A stretch of DNA of 60,000 nucleotides from Nymphaea colorata (taxonomy: Eukaryota > Streptophyta > Magnoliopsida > Nymphaeales > Nymphaeaceae), in contig NC_045143.1 of the NCBI RefSeq assembly GCF_008831285.2, positions 3,607,503-3,667,502 on the forward strand. Direction: 5' to 3'. The stretch's first letter is position 1, and each line of letters starts with the position of its first letter. Shown here piece after piece: positions 36,888 to 47,373 of the stretch. The translations under genes were made by a program, and so were the position numbers. The notes below the pieces were generated by a model. That model searched no databases. It saw nothing but the letters and a program-made list of their open reading frames with translations, and was not told the origin of the DNA.

Positions 36888-37800
36888 CTCGCCGGTGGAT
36901 CTTGGATCGTTGATCATAGAGATGGACGGCTTAGCTTCAGCTGCGCCTAGGGTTTCTGGTTCCTTCTTGGAGCTAGGCGGAATCTAAGGTCCAACGATAG
37001 AAAGATGGACGGCCTGAATCTCTTTGGTGATTGAGATGAGCGGTCGGGGTTCCTTCCGCCTCTAGGGTTTAGGTGGGGCGAGATGAGCGGCCAGGAATCA
37101 ATCTCGGCTTAGATGTTTTAGATGGGTGGCCAGGGTTTAGGGTTCCTAGATGGAGGGCTGAGATTTACCCGTTGCTAGGGTCTATGGATGGACGGCTGTG
37201 GTTTATTTCGGGCTACATCAATGGCCTGGATGGCTTGGAAGGGTGAACGGATGGATCTTAGGGTTTCTAGAAACATCTAAGCGCGAAGCTAGAGATGGAC
37301 GGTCAGGATCTGGAGGGTGAGATGGATCCGGGATCTGGATCAGGATAGCAGATCTGATTTTGTGAATTGATCCAAAGACCTATTCCGAAATGGTGTTGGA
37401 TCGAGATCTGTTTGGGTCGGTCATGTTGCATGGGTCTGAATCGGCTGACCCGGTTTAGCGGTCTGATCTGGATGACTTGCCTCTGCTGACTCGTCCCGAG
37501 TCCCTAGTAATCGGTTGGTTCCCTGGACCTGGTTGGTGCAGGTTTCAGACCCGTCCTAAAGGCTCGGATCCAGTACCAAGGAGTGATGCGGGTTCGGGTT
37601 ATGGATTTATAACTCATCCAAACCCGCCCTCTGTTACATGGTCCAGACCCGTGTCTGGGTAGCCCGCGTCACCTTGGTGTTCCGATAGAGTGTCCCCTGT
37701 ACCCCGGCGTGTCCCGCTTTACAAGCTTTGAGTGTCCCGCCCAAGAAGCCTCAAGACGCTGGGCGTCCTCCCTTGGGCACACCCCTTGCTTGCTGGTGTA
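36888..37800. other. GC-rich repetitive insert in MADS intron 1
   Basis: Composition switches from AT-rich to GC-rich. The block carries scattered GATGGACGG / GATGGGTGGCCAGGG and TAGGGTTT motifs and later CCCGAGTC, GTGTCCCG and CACCCC. It ends near 37800. It looks like an inserted element, but no coding domain or termini were found. Confidence 0.4.
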
Positions 37801-38331
37801 TGTTGCCCCTCATGGCTTCCTGAAAGGGGTAGATGGGTTTCTTGAGTAATTTTGAGGTTTAAATTTTCCAAGATTCATCTTGAGAATAGTTAAGGAAAGG
37901 AAGTGGATGACTCTATTCGTGAAATGTGCAGGAGGAGCTGGTAATTTGTATGGTAAAAGAACGACATGCATATAAACTTTTGCTGCTATGCGTAGCTTAG
38001 AGGAGCCGAGATGCTAAGATTTCAATCCAACTGCTACTAGTTAGCCTGCAGGACATATAAACGAGAATTCCAGATCTAGGAACTTTAACGATTATGAAGG
38101 GAGAGCTACCCAATTAAATACCACATTTTGTTGGTCGATTGCACTAATAATCTGCCAGATCTTTAGACGTTTTCTCTTCTAAAATATAATTTTCACAATC
38201 AGATGTCTATACTCTGTTTCTGTTTTTAAATGTTGTTAGTCATGTTATAGAATATTTATTTCATCCTTGTGAGCGCATAGTAGCTATTACCATGTATCAA
38301 ATGATGAAATAGAAAGTGGTCATTCTTGCAG

Positions 38332-38401
38332 CATGCGCCAGATTATTGATAGATTCAAGGAAGCATCAGGCACTCGAATTCAGGAATACGATGATAAACA
38401 G
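38332..38401 (+). pseudogene. MADS exon 2 (I domain)
   Basis: Preceded by TTCTTGCAG and followed by GTTGG. Open, 70 nt, and in phase with exon 1. Confidence 0.75.
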
Positions 38402-38528
38402 GTTGGTCAGCAGCGACAGATCTTCGCATTTCTTTTTTCCTTTCAGGTAAATTAGTAGGATGTACAATATTGTAGAAGATTGATTCTCGCAATTGAGTTT
38501 GATAAGATTACCTGACCATTGCCAACAG

Positions 38529-38687
38529 ACATACCGTGAGATGACGAAAATCAAGAATGAGAATGACAAGCTGCAAGCAACCATGCGACAGTTAACTGGG
38601 GAGGGTCTCACCACTCTCACCAAGACCGATTTGAAACACCTTCAGAAGCAACTTGAAGTTTCACTAGATCGAGTTCGCTCAAGGGAG
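38529..38687 (+). pseudogene. MADS exon 3 (K box, fused exon)
   Basis: Open for 53 codons between AACAG and GTACA. In MIKC genes this stretch is normally split into exons of about 62 and 100 nt; here it is continuous with no intron. Confidence 0.75.
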
Positions 38688-38694
38688 GTACAAT

Positions 38695-39071
38695 GACAAC
38701 GACAACTCCTCATGCTCTGCTCTATCGCTCTATTTCTCGCTCTCCCTCTCTATCTATGGGGTGCACTAACACATGGATGCTTAGGCAGATCGAGTTGCTC
38801 CAAGAAGAGCTTGGAGAATTGCGTAGGAAGGTACCACTTACTTACAGTTATACACAAAATTGTACTGGTGATTCATTCTTGTTTTTTTTGTGCTGGTTCC
38901 ATCTTCCTCTTCGGCCATGTAACGAGTTCTCTTCCTTGTTCTAGAGAGGGAAAGAAACAAAGAAAAAAGAAGAAGATATTACATTTTCACTTTTACCTAG
39001 CTTGTTTCTCTCACGCCAAAAGGCAAAGAAGCCCCTAGTGATAGATGACCCAGTGCGGGTTGACGACTTTG
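38695..39071 (+). repeat. Foldback pair IV, left arm (contains MADS exon 4)
   Basis: Reverse complement of 39107-39466 with scattered differences and small indels; only 35 bases separate the arms. Contains the 42-nt exon 38789-38830 and its flanking intron. Confidence 0.9.
38789..38830 (+). pseudogene. MADS exon 4 (42 nt, end of K box)
   Basis: Starts after TTAGGCAG and ends before GTACC. The 42-nt length is the classic MIKC exon 5 length. Encodes IELLQEELGELRRK. Confidence 0.7.
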
Positions 39072-39106
39072 ACACTGAAGGTCTCTGGATTGCTCTTCTT
39101 GAGTAC

Positions 39107-39466
39107 CAAAGTCGAAAACCCGTGCTGGGTCATCTATCACTAGGGGCTTCTTTGCCTTTTGGCGCGAGAGAAAAGTGAAAATGTAATATCTTCTTCCTTT
39201 TTCTTTGTTTCTTTCCCTCTCTACAACTTGGAAGAGAAGTTACATGGCCGAAGAAAAAGATGGAATTAACAGGAAAAAAACAATGAATCACTTGTTCAAT
39301 TTTGTGTATAACTGTAAGTACAAGTGGTACCTTCCTACTCAATTCTCTAAGCTCCTCTTGGAGCAACTCGATCTTCTTAAGCATCCATGTGTTAGTGCAC
39401 CCCATAGACAGAGAGGGAGAGCGAGAAAGAGAAAGATAAAAAAGAGCATAAGGAGTTGTCGTTGTC
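39107..39466 (-). repeat. Foldback pair IV, right arm
   Basis: Inverted copy of 38695-39071. The 42-nt MADS exon is at 39331-39372 on the minus strand, reading IELLQEELRELSRK with splice sites kept. Confidence 0.9.
39331..39372 (-). pseudogene. Inverted copy of MADS exon 4
   Basis: Differs from the + strand exon by a few bases (Gly to Arg and Arg to Ser changes). Flanked by the same intron sequences in reverse. Confidence 0.85.
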
Positions 39467-42400
39467 TGTAAGGCGTGATTTCTTGTAAGATTCACATCAA
39501 ACGAATCTTTATGGGATAATATTAGCTTCTATTTATGAAACAAACTCCAGTGCAAAAGAAATAGGCAGTTATTATGCTATCAAGTTCTGTAACCGAATTC
39601 GAACCCGACTCAAATAGCATAAAGATGCGATTAATCTATTACATATATATAAATATGAGATCTGATGCTAGTCAGACCCGAATGAGGTTTCAAAGAAATA
39701 AGATGTGAAATCAAGTTCAAAATATGGACCCAATTACACTGAGAAAGATCATGCTAAGTTGATAAAAATTTGAATCCAATTAAACTGCTTACCTCCCTAA
39801 ATCTGATCATTGACCAGATCTGGACTTGGTTTTGCATGCATTTGAAAATTCGAGGCCAAGAGACAAACAACCAAATCCACTTAAGCTACCTGATTTGCCG
39901 TTAGGTATTAACCATTTCTCACTCTAGGGTTGCAACAACCCGATCCATGACTGATCCAAGAGGAGCATGGAATAGCTGGTGAGGTGGCAGACTGGTAAAA
40001 GTCTAGTCGTCAATTCGATTCTCAAGGGCACTCTTTCTCTGTGCTTCAAATGGTGGATGTACGGTACTTCATTAATATATGCAACATATTTGTAGAAATA
40101 ACATCTATTGGAATCAAAGTGGGGATCAGTAAAATCTGATAAAATTTATATTTTCACAAGCTGATTCCCACTGAAAAATTGGGTGGCATATACACGCACA
40201 GACACAGACGCGCACAAGATTCTGTCAACTGCCAACATAGTCAAATATGAACACTTGATGGGCACTAACTTTCAATGATGTAGTCAGTATGATATGGAAG
40301 TTTACAAACAGATACACATAACGTAACTTTTCTAAAAGTTTCACTTTTTGAACGGGACAATTTTTTTTTGTATTTGACGTTTCTTATCTCCATATTGTAT
40401 ATGGCTATATTAGCAATTAAAGAAAATAACTACACGGCTGACCTTATTTTTGTTCCAGCGTGATTTCTAGGCTAGCAGTTAGAAAGCTGCCAATTCAAAT
40501 CCGAGACTACTTTGCATCATATTCTTTCAAATTTGAATGACATTCAAAAGGCGCAAATTAAATGTTTCAAGAACTTACGTTTTCTGGTTTCTTATACTTT
40601 TGAACACACAAATTGGCCACTAACGCAACACTAGACCCTAAAAGCTTCCACAATGACTCAGACGCTGAGATGCTCGGCTCACTCATCCCTACTCACACTC
40701 TTCCCCTCTGGCGCCGGTCTTTATAACACTAAAGCGACATTAAGAACCAAGTTTCAGCTAAAACCAAGGCTTTAACTAGGGTTGGAATTAGTAACATGTG
40801 TCTTCGTTGCGTTTGATAGCCATGGATCTAATACCGAATGCTGCATTAAAAGGTGTCTTTTGGGAAATCCATAGTTTAAACAAACCGAGTATCTTAATAT
40901 CATGGATTTTAAATTCATGCTACATGTTAAAGACCATAGATTTAAGGTCGGATAAGGGTGGAGTGAGGTCTGGCCTTAAATCCATGAATCTTAAATATTA
41001 GATCATCGCATATCTCAAATCTACGGTGAAACAAGCACAACCTTATCGTCACAATTGCATGTCCCATATCTCAGATCGACATGATTTGAAATTCTCAAAT
41101 TTTACGCCAAGGTTTCTCGCCCACAGATTTCAATAGGGACTTTAGATTCCTCATTCCAAAGCAGATATAGCCGGCTGAACCAGCCGGCACCTCCCTTTCT
41201 CTAGCTAGAGATTCATAGATTTGGTGGACAACAGGAATATCATAAATTCATGGTTCTAAAATCCGCGGTTTAATAAGACCATGGATTTTAACTGGGCCCA
41301 ACATCAAATCTATACCGATCCCAAATGCAAGGCAATCAAAGGCCCCCTAATAGAATTGGACATTGAATCTTTATCTAAAAGATATGTACTATATTATGTA
41401 GGAGTTGGAAATCAGACAAGTCACACGTTAAGGGGCATAGCATATTTGGTCGGGTAGGCAGTGTATAAAAGGTACATTGCCGGCTTGATTCCCGTGGATA
41501 ATACTCTTCTGGGACCACCCACAAGTGGGATTGTGATACCCCTTAAAAGTGTGTTGAACGTCACTTAGGCTGCTGATGTAGCCCTCGACCCCCGATGCAA
41601 GAGGAATGAGGTAGCCTTCTGGCTTCTCTTTTGGGCAGTAGATTGTTAACCTCCTACACATTCAGAAAATCAATCAAGTCAAGCTTACTCATGCTTATAG
41701 TTGGATCTAGACAATATATTTATTTAAATAGCCTGGTTTGAACTGGGTCATTACAGAAAAGCTATGCGCTTCAATGCTGAAAGCAGTCGGATTTGAGCTC
41801 TAGATCTTTTGGTCCAGAGCTAAATACTGCAGAAAAACCATTTTGATTGATATTATGTCAAGAATGCATCTCGCACATCTGCTGCTAGTTAACAGGCCTG
41901 TGTGAGAAAAAGTGAGCACCTGGTTGCTATTCAACAAGCCTGTGTGAGCAAAACTAAGGCCAACTCATCACTTAGGCTCATTTGCTGAACCAAATTTGTG
42001 AATTCAATGAAGCCTTTCATGAGCTGAATTTCCTTAATTTTTCACTTGAGAGAGCAACTGCATCTTAGAAGAAAATGGTTACGAGGGAAGGTGATGTTCC
42101 TTGAGAAACATTGAAAATAAGCTGATAGTTGATTGGTTACTAGCAATCTCAGTACCATAAGTTAGATTATGAGAACTGGAATCATATTCAACTAGAATGA
42201 TGCTACGAAGAAAATGTGGTAGTTTTGAGTCTGTCAATTGCAACCCCAGTTACATAAGTTATTACTAGTCGATGAAAACCAAATGTGCACAATCTACTTC
42301 CTATAAGCTGGTTATCAACATTTCCTAGCAAAAATTTATGACCACTACACCAAAGAGGAAGTGTCACAATATGCTTTATGAATCACGAAGGTGGTACCAT

Positions 42401-43192
42401 GTGATACCAAAGAGAAGATTACACAATTTCCATCATTTTATAACACAAGGAGAAAGTTCAGCTGGGGAGAAGGGAGGTCAGGTGCAGGGTCTCTCTTACA
42501 TATTCTACTTGATCATAATTGTGCAGCTTCTATGATCCCATGATAGAAAGTGGAAGTTGCATCATTCTGGTTCCACTCATCTAGGACATGAAGACACTGC
42601 ATGCCAAGGCAATGTGGGCCCCACACACCGGTGCATTGCTCACGTGTCGGGGTCTCGGCCTGCCCTTTATTCTGAACTACAACAGGGTACCAGAGAAGCC
42701 TTTCTGTCAGCAGGGTTCCTTGAACCTGACTCTCTTTTGGGTTCACCGGGCAAGGACAGGAACCAAGCCCCATGTGGCGGGACCGACTAGATTATTAGGG
42801 CACACCTAGGCCCAGGACCTGCTGAGGTTGTCCTTTGGTTCAATGCACAAATGTCTGTAGCATAAGGTAGGCTGGAGGACAAAACCCAATTATGAACCTT
42901 GGTGAGCCTAGGTTGTATACTCAGACATAATTCCCTTGCTTTGGCTTGTCTAGTAGTTCATGGATTTCACATGGTCTAGAAGAGGGCCCTTTCAAAATCA
43001 TTGTGTAGTAAGATCAAGGGGTTGGGTTTTGTTACAACAATTAGTTTGGTTGTTTGTCTGCATTATGTAACTAAACAAAATCTCAAGGACTGTGTTTTAA
43101 ATGAAGTTAAATGATTCTAAGTGCAGATTAGGACCCACTCAGGAATATTGAGCATGAAGATGTGGGTTGGAGATGGTTCTTCAGGTATTGTT
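39467..43192. other. Intergenic or intronic DNA, mostly unrecognised
   Basis: Holds one fragment of dispersed repeat A (40438-40555) and a GC-richer patch (about 42590-42830) with short open frames that resemble nothing known. If the MADS gene ever extended to the exon-like pieces beyond 43 kb, this would be its intron. Confidence 0.4.
40438..40555 (+). repeat. Dispersed repeat A, fragment 3
   Basis: Matches about 5285-5402 of copy 1 (ATTTCTAGGCTAGCAGTTAG, GAGACTACTTTGCATCAT) with more differences than between copies 1 and 2. Confidence 0.85.
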
Positions 43193-43735
43193 TCAGATGT
43201 TTACAAACTATCTTGTGGAAACTAATAGGCCAGAAGTTAAGATAACATGATTGCACTCCTCTATTCATTCAGATAGCAGATATGGGTCATCAAGCAACTG
43301 CAAATGATAACGATCTTTTGACAGTAAAGAACAACAGCTCCAATGAGAGTACTACAGTACAAGATTTGCAGGAGACTCTTGCAAAAGAAGTCAGTAAGGC
43401 TGCCTTCTTCCAGATTTTTGTAAGAAAGTCAGATGACCATTGTCTACATTTTTCTGGCTAACTTCAGATATTTTTATGGATGTTTCGTATTGATCTTGTG
43501 GAAAAAACGAATAGGATAGAAGTTAAAATAACATGATTATACCCCTTCCATCAGTTAGCAAATAAGGGCCTGTAAGGAACTTCAAAAAACAAAGATCTAC
43601 TGACGGTAAAGGAAAACAGTTTCAGAGCAAGTACTGTGATACAAGATTTTTATGAAATTTCTCCCCAAGATGTTAGTAAGTTTACAATTCTCTAGATTTT
43701 TTTCACAAAACATTCAGTTAAATTACCATTTTTCT
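43193..43735 (+). repeat. Tandem duplication of an exon-like segment
   Basis: Unit 1 (about 43193-43462) and unit 2 (about 43463-43735) share intron-like flanks (CTTGTGGAAA, AGTTAAGATAACATGATT) and an exon-like core. The core of unit 1 (about 43275-43397, after TTCAG) is open and reads MGHQATANDNDLLTVKNN and onward. The core of unit 2 contains stops. Family not recognised. It could be C-terminal exon material of the MADS gene 4.4 kb upstream, but nothing proves it. Confidence 0.6.
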
Positions 43736-43778
43736 ATTTTTTCCCCGGACTGATTGAATAAGCAAAAAGTTTTTTCAG

Positions 43779-43834
43779 CTCCTGCATGCTCAGGAGGAGG
43801 CAAAAACGTTGAAATTCAGAATAACTCTTCAAGG
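43779..43834 (+). other. Exon-like piece 1, unidentified
   Basis: Between TTTTTTCAG and GTTGGGG; open, reading PACSGGGKNVEIQNNSS in one frame. Low-complexity C-terminal-like residues, no family match. Confidence 0.25.
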
Positions 43835-44143
43835 TTGGGGTCTTAAAACTTTGCGTTTCTTGGTGCTCGTGAAATCATGAAATCATAATGTCTACGGATC
43901 AATGATCAATCGACTAACTGGGAAAACATGTGCCCGTGCTGCTCAGTGAAACTTGAACTTTCACCATTATATTATAAATGTTCAGAGTTTAAGAGCTTCA
44001 TGGATGTTGGTGCAAAATGGCAGTCAACTAGATAAATGCGTTCATAAAAAAATGACTGAGGACCGCATAACTCCTCGGTGGATCCTTCTAGAAGTTTTTC
44101 ATGAGAGAAAAGAAACAACTTGATATACCGGTTATATTTTCAG

Positions 44144-44272
44144 CTGTGAGGTCTAGAAGGAAAGGGATACTCCAACGTGAGATACAAAAGATATTCAGAA
44201 ACAAGAAGATTAACATCAGTTTTCCACAGACATTTGAATGTGTTCTTGCTGAAGCAGATGTTTCCACATAGA
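44144..44272 (+). other. Exon-like piece 2 with stop, unidentified
   Basis: After TTTTCAG one frame runs VRSRRKGILQREIQKIFRNK and on to a TAG near 44270. Could be a terminal exon; no known motif. Confidence 0.25.
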
Positions 44273-46656
44273 ATAATGCCACCGCTGGTAGTGATTGTCT
44301 GCGACCCTGAGGTCTAACCAGGATCAAGAAGAGATGACACTGTATGTTTCATATTGTAACATGAGCAATTGCTTTCTCTTAATGGCCGGAATGTGTGGGT
44401 TGGTCTTGAATTTTTTACTTCTTTTTATGCATTTATAAAATGTAGATGCATATGATCCTAAATGATTATTGTTTTAATTGAATAATCGTATATTGAAAAT
44501 CAATGGTATGTATTGTTTGAAATATTCAACGCAGAACTTTTGCTTTTAACTGCAAGTGCTCTGTTTTTTTCATTTAAAAACATGATAGAAGAATAGTTTC
44601 CTAGCCGCTGAAGGACCATTCCGGATGCGATCAACTGCTAGCAGATGTCTTGGAGGATGGGAAATCGAAACCGTCCAAATTACCTTGTAGATGGTAGGAG
44701 GAACCAATGTAGCTTCCTTTATAAATTTGACACAACATGTTAAAAGATTTCATATAAAGTTTTAGTTGATTGCTTTTGGACTTTTGTTGCCTTTGTCTAT
44801 TTCTGCACTATACCAACAAGAAAGACCTTATTCTGAATACTCAGTAAACCAAATGTCAGTTTAGTTCAATTACAGAATTACTTTCTCCACGCACTTACGT
44901 GTTCATCTTATACATACTACCAACAAGAAAATGGAAGTTGCTTGTGAGGATGGATGAAATAATCTGTTGATTAGGTTTTTCTTGTTGTAGCATCTCCTGT
45001 TGCTTACAGTTCTGCTGTAAAGCTCTACACAAAAGCTAAAAGCTAGGTTAGAAATCCTAAGTGTATAATTTTTCACAACGTTGAACAATCATCTGGATAT
45101 GATTCTAAACCATGTTAGACAATCTAGTCTTAGCATCAAATTAACCCGGTTTAATTCTACTTTCCAGGTTTCGACACATGGATGCACTAGTCTTTCCTGG
45201 AATATCGCGTCGGAAGCAAGAGATCAGATATGATACCGCATTTTGAAACCCAACACGTGACATGTTACAAGAAAATGTTGCACACTTTTCTGAACATGAA
45301 ATCGGACTTTCTTGATGTCCAAAATATACTGTCGGTGATAGAAAAAATTGCCTTCAATGTAATTCTAAGTACCAATTTGGTGAATGTATTCGGCAAATGG
45401 TAAAAAATCTCACTAAATACGCAGAGTTTGACATCGATCCTTGCCCATGTTCAACTATGTCAGCATGCTTCTTACTCCACGCATTCTTTCCTGATCCCCA
45501 CCCGATATTTCTCTTGCTTCTCATCTTTAAGAGGGGCAACCCTAGGTAAGTGAAGGTTCGCTTTCTTCTAGTTGTTCTTGCTCATCATCTTCTTCCTTTC
45601 TTTCTTAACTGACTGAAAAGCGAGCATATCAAAATACTGCGACCAGGAACATTGGCACCAAAAACATTTTGCGGCAAGTGGATTCCAATATATATTAACA
45701 TATTGATAGTACAACATACTAAATAAAACCAAAATGAAAATACCTATAAAAGCTCCTTGGTTAGGTATGGAACCCGTACATATACATGCACAAGCACGAT
45801 CATTGCGCCCACTTGGTTGCCGTATGCCTGCCATTGATGATTGGTGAAGAGTGTCCTTTTCCCCTTCACATAAAATTCGTTAATATTTCCTTGTTTCGTA
45901 CACCAAAAGTAGTGACTAGCTAGCTACCCACACTGCACTTCTTGATACCCAAAATACTAAAATGTTGAAGATGAATTAGATGCATTCCTTTTGTTTCATT
46001 GGTACTGTTCTTCTCATCGCTACACCACGTAAAATCCAATTAGCTTGTGACTTTGGGATCCTGTGGTACGGTATGATTGGATGCATGTATATGGATAATA
46101 TTTGGTGTTTTTTTGCGTTATATACCAAGCACATTGAAGAGATATTGGTGTCCTGTGTCTTAAGGCGATAAGGCGCGACATCTAAGCTGAAGGGTGCACC
46201 GTTGCTATCACTAACACCGACGCAGATCAGGACCCCGGAGGCATGGGGAATGGGGGGCCTTCGGGCCTTTTTCGGAGGGTGGGATTAATACCCTTGTTCA
46301 CCCGAAGGAGATATTGGTGAACAAAATTTTCGTATATATATATGAGAATGATAAAATTTGAGCGTCTTAGTTCAAAACATGCTTAATTATTGAAGGAGGA
46401 ACAAAAATACACTCTCGTCTGAATGGTTTATAGGTACAATTAATGAATTAAATATAAAGTTAAACAAAATATTTGAAATGGTGAGATCAATCTTCTTTCT
46501 TTAAATTAATTGTAAAGGAGAGATACTTAGGTGGTGAAAACGAATTAGGAAACTATGTCCCTTTAAAATATTACAAAAGTGGATTAATGAGTTTCAAATT
46601 TATAAATGACAAGAAATGACCTTCATATACAGCAAATAAATGGTAAGAAGCAATGG

Positions 46657-46770
46657 CGGAGCTACATGTGGACTTGTCGGGGCAGTTACCTACACAATTT
46701 CACAAAATTTACTTACTTATATTGTTGCACTTGATGTCTCCTCAATCATGTTACTACACATGTGAAGGAT
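46657..46770 (+). repeat. Dispersed GGCGGAGCTACAT-type repeat
   Basis: Shares ordered motifs with 6290-6462 (minus strand) and its start with 53469. Confidence 0.4.
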
Positions 46771-47351
46771 CTAAGATTTTTTTGGCAAACCGGTGACTTG
46801 GATTCCGATTGGCAGATGACCAGGTTGGCGAGTTGGCTCATCGACTCGGTCCAGTTTTAAAATAACCTGAATCAAGCAAGTCAAGCTGAGCCAAGGGCGA
46901 GTCAGGGATGAGTTGGGCCAACTGGACTTGTGGCCATGTTTTCTAACGATTCGATCTAACTCAGGGCAATTCTCGAGCTAACTGGGTGAGTCAGCCAACT
47001 ATAATTCTTTTTTGAATCAGTGCCCATCAGTCAGCGAAAACTCCATGCGGTGCCACCAGTAGGCGGTTCCACCAGTAAGAGAACAATGTAAAAAACGTCA
47101 AGTCTCAACCTTGTTTTCTTGTCATCGGTGTTCTCCTCGTATAGGATGGTGGTGGGAGCTCACCCTCAAAATGCTGAATAAACCAGGAAAAGATATCATA
47201 GTAAATGTGCTCAACTTCTCAAGAGTGAATGGCTACCCAAATGTTCCTCTCGCCAATCGACACAGTGGATCATCTAGGCTACCTTTCTCATTGTGCTTTC
47301 ACGTCAAGTATTGGCCCTTCATGTAGTGTTGCAGTCATGGATACCTAGAAG

Positions 47352-47373
47352 CTCTCTCTCTCTCTCTCTCTCT
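47352..47373. repeat. (CT)n microsatellite
   Basis: About 11 CT units. Confidence 0.9.

Larger units (their letters stand above)
36069..38830 (+). pseudogene. MIKC MADS-box gene, B-sister-like, 5' damaged and without an identified 3' end
   Basis: Four exon pieces in order. Exon 1 (about 36069-36219) encodes the MADS DNA-binding domain from about [16 protein letters not shown] to CSPNS. Exon 2 (38332-38401, 70 nt) encodes the I domain, MRQIIDRFKEASGTRIQEYD. Exon 3 (38529-38687, 159 nt) encodes K-box residues with KIKNENDKLQATMRQ. Exon 4 (38789-38830, 42 nt) encodes IELLQEELGELRRK. Donor and acceptor sites are canonical and phases join (AG|C between exons 1 and 2). The residues resemble B-sister factors, which act in ovule and seed development. 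The first 11 or so residues (normally MGRGKIEIKR) are not recognisable, and a deletion of about 7 nt puts the apparent start out of frame. No convincing C-terminal exon with a known B-sister motif is seen. Most likely a decayed gene; subfamily call moderate. Confidence 0.75.

Noticed and set aside
39985-40022. Second SINE or tRNA candidate (TGGCAGACTGG, AATTCGATTCTC)
   Set aside because: The A and B boxes are only about 27 bases apart, too close for a tRNA-derived promoter.
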